The notes under the pieces were generated by a model. That model was not told the origin of the DNA, ran no database searches, and saw nothing but the letters and a program-made list of their open reading frames with translations. This document shows positions 4,866 through 6,009 of a stretch of 6,009 nucleotides of DNA, one piece after another. The stretch is from positions 1 to 6,009 of the forward strand of contig JAEZNC010000124.1 in the NCBI GenBank assembly GCA_023441905.1, written 5' to 3'. The DNA is from Bacillota bacterium (GTDB lineage: Bacteria; Bacillota; Clostridia; Christensenellales; SZUA-584). Numbering within the stretch: the stretch's first letter is position 1; each line of letters opens with the position of its first letter. The position numbers and the translations under genes were made by a program.

Positions 4866-5786
4866 ATGGATTGCAGGATTGCACAAGAGAATATCGATCT
4901 GTTTGTTGACGGTTTGCTCAGTGAACAAGACCGTCAGCAGCTTTTGGAACATGCGGCGTCCTGCGCGGCGTGCCAAAAAACTGTTGACGATGCAGTCCGC
5001 CTGAAGAATGCGCTTGCGTCTCTTCCTGAGTTAGACCCGCCGAAAGGGCTAGCCATGTCTGCCATAAAGAAAGCAAAGAACAAAAAGCCTCTGTTTGTGT
5101 ACATTTCCGCTGCCACAGCGGCTGCCGCCGCTGTGATTGCGCTCGTCGTGGTACTGACGCCCGGCTTCAATATGGACAATGGCACAAGATTGTCCCAACA
5201 GATGGATTCGATGTCGGCAAAAGGAGAATCTGCGGCTGCCGCCGAAATGGCATCGAGTGAGCCCGAAATGGGCTATATGCTTGAAGCACCGGCGGACGGA
5301 ATAGAGGATGCGGCAGACGAAGCCTGGCCGGAGGAATCGTACGAAGCCGTTCAGGCACCCGCAAGAGACATGAGCGCGTATGTGTACGCCAGCGAAGAAG
5401 ACTTTGTGGCGGCTGAGCAGAGCAGCTATTATAAGCCTGCGGCCCTGCCGGAGGGCGCTGCGCTCGCGAGCATTTCGATGGACGAGGAATCCTTCTTGTT
5501 TACGTACAGCCTCGCTGACGGCAGCCAGCTCACATTCGCCTGGCTCGATGCGCTTGTCGACAACGGCCTGAAAGACTGGCTCAAGGAAAGATACGGAGAT
5601 CTTTCTGAGCTCACTTACGAAGGCGGTTTCTACACTTTCAAGGGAGATGGCATCACGGATGTTTACTGGCAGCAGGAGGGGGATTCGTTCCATGCCGCCG
5701 TGCCGTCCGCATGGACAGCGCAAGACATCGCGGCTTACTGCCAGGCGCAGTTTGTCGAGGTGCTGGAGACCGACGAACAACAATAA
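4866..5786 (+). CDS. zf-HC2 single-pass membrane protein, probable anti-sigma factor
   Basis: A 306-residue protein. The N-terminal cytosolic part has a zinc-binding anti-sigma pattern: Cys3, then His29-x3-Cys33-x2-Cys36 after an 'IDLFVDGLLSEQ' helix typical of zf-HC2 domains. Such domains usually hold an ECF sigma factor at the membrane. A basic stretch (KKAKNKK, 68-74) precedes one transmembrane helix at about 76-97, giving an N-in, C-out topology. Residues about 102-170 form an acidic, Ala- and Met-rich low-complexity linker. The outer domain (about 171-306) starts near 'AYVYASEEDF' and has aromatic-rich strands; I cannot name it with confidence, though it recalls DUF4367-like domains in similar proteins. 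The start is the ATG at 4866, which makes the protein begin MDC as relatives do; the in-frame ATG at 4854 abuts AAGG and has no usable ribosome site. The ribosome site for 4866 (AAGGA, 11 bases away) is weak. No sigma-factor gene is adjacent: upstream is nrdJ, downstream a terminator. The anti-sigma role is therefore inferred from domain architecture alone. Confidence 0.82.
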   Translation: MDCRIAQENIDLFVDGLLSEQDRQQLLEHAASCAACQKTVDDAVRLKNALASLPELDPPKGLAMSAIKKAKNKKPLFVYISAATAAAAAVIALVVVLTPGFNMDNGTRLSQQMDSMSAKGESAAAAEMASSEPEMGYMLEAPADGIEDAADEAWPEESYEAVQAPARDMSAYVYASEEDFVAAEQSSYYKPAALPEGAALASISMDEESFLFTYSLADGSQLTFAWLDALVDNGLKDWLKERYGDLSELTYEGGFYTFKGDGITDVYWQQEGDSFHAAVPSAWTAQDIAAYCQAQFVEVLETDEQQ

Positions 5787-5811
5787 GATCACTTGAAATA
5801 CCAAAGCAGCT

Positions 5812-5839
5812 AACAGGGAGCCCGCGCTCCCTGTTTTTT
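5812..5839 (+). terminator. Rho-independent terminator after the zinc-finger gene
   Basis: AACAGGGAGC (5812-5821) and GCTCCCTGTT (5826-5835) form a perfect 10-bp stem around CCGC, followed directly by a T run ending at 5839. It begins 26 bases after the stop codon and ends the plus-strand transcript. Confidence 0.95.
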
Positions 5840-5965
5840 AATGTCTCTATCTCATTGGTTGGAATCGCCGATCATTAAATTTGATAGCGGCAGTCAGTCT
5901 GAATGAGTCTTGTGTCCGTTCATAAACTCCCTGCGTCAAATGGGACGATGTTCGCGTTACCAATG
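5840..5965. other. Intergenic stretch with no gene seen
   Basis: Between the terminator and the hairpin repeat I see no start codon with a ribosome site and no recognisable protein in any frame. A minus-strand frame is open from the right edge down to a TGA at 5852-5854 (about 51 codons), but it passes through the repeat hairpins and has no recognisable content. This stretch may be an inner part of the repeat element whose hairpins follow. Confidence 0.5.
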
Positions 5966-6009
5966 GCCCCCTCAAGAGGGGGCTGTCACCGTCAGGTGAC
6001 TGGGGGAGT
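5966..6009. repeat. Hairpin-rich intergenic repeat, cut by the window edge
   Basis: Two tight stems stand side by side: GCCCCCTC (5966-5973) with GAGGGGGC (5976-5983) around a very short loop, then GTCACC (5985-5990) with GGTGAC (5995-6000) around GTCA, followed by TGGGGGAGT at the edge. As I recall, this order (purine/pyrimidine hairpin, 'GTCnCC' hairpin, then a GGGGAG tail) recurs between genes in many Clostridia genomes as a dispersed repeat. The full unit and its other end are outside the window, and the function is unknown. Confidence 0.55.

Noticed and set aside
5049..5804. 251-codon open frame on the minus strand
   Set aside because: It lies opposite the zinc-finger membrane protein gene. 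The product is rich in Arg, His and Cys with no recognisable motif, while the plus-strand frame has clear domains and a terminator.
5852..6009. Minus-strand open frame entering from the right edge
   Set aside because: About 51 codons, it runs through both repeat hairpins with no recognisable protein motif, so it is probably a chance frame in a repeat.
5966..6009. CRISPR-like or terminator reading of the edge hairpins
   Set aside because: There are no direct repeats with spacers and no T run after either stem. Adjacent stems with a G-rich tail fit a dispersed repeat better.

Overview
The window looks like a chromosomal segment of a Gram-positive Clostridia-type bacterium (Firmicutes). This is inferred from purine-rich Shine-Dalgarno sites, sigma-A-like promoters, an adenosylcobalamin-dependent (class II) ribonucleotide reductase as a stand-alone gene, a MurI of the type with 'NAPYG' and 'MEPAVKPA' motifs, and a zinc-finger membrane protein of the anti-sigma type. 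No species can be named from the sequence alone.

Layout: the left quarter is read on the minus strand. From a strong promoter at 1543-1571 come a small two-helix membrane protein (1241-1486), a short-chain dehydrogenase/reductase (SDR; 407-1162), and the 5' part of a YcxB-like membrane protein that runs off the left edge (1-357) and appears frameshifted. The rest is read on the plus strand from a back-to-back promoter at 1589-1618: glutamate racemase murI (1647-2429), then nrdJ (2522-4732) with its own promoter and a near-perfect NrdR box, then a zf-HC2 single-pass membrane protein resembling an anti-sigma factor (4866-5786). A textbook rho-independent terminator (5812-5839) follows. The right edge enters a hairpin-rich intergenic repeat (from about 5966).

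The genes do not form one pathway. MurI supplies D-glutamate for peptidoglycan, NrdJ makes deoxyribonucleotides, and the zinc-finger protein probably handles an envelope or stress signal. nrdJ and the zinc-finger gene each have their own candidate promoter, so the plus-strand genes are probably separate or only partly coupled units.

No clearly new multi-gene system is visible. The points most worth checking are: an SDR whose catalytic Tyr is replaced by Phe; an anti-sigma-like gene with no sigma factor beside it; the NrdR box plus a leader hairpin ending at the nrdJ Shine-Dalgarno site; a +1 frameshift in the YcxB-like gene; and several palindromes placed at promoters.
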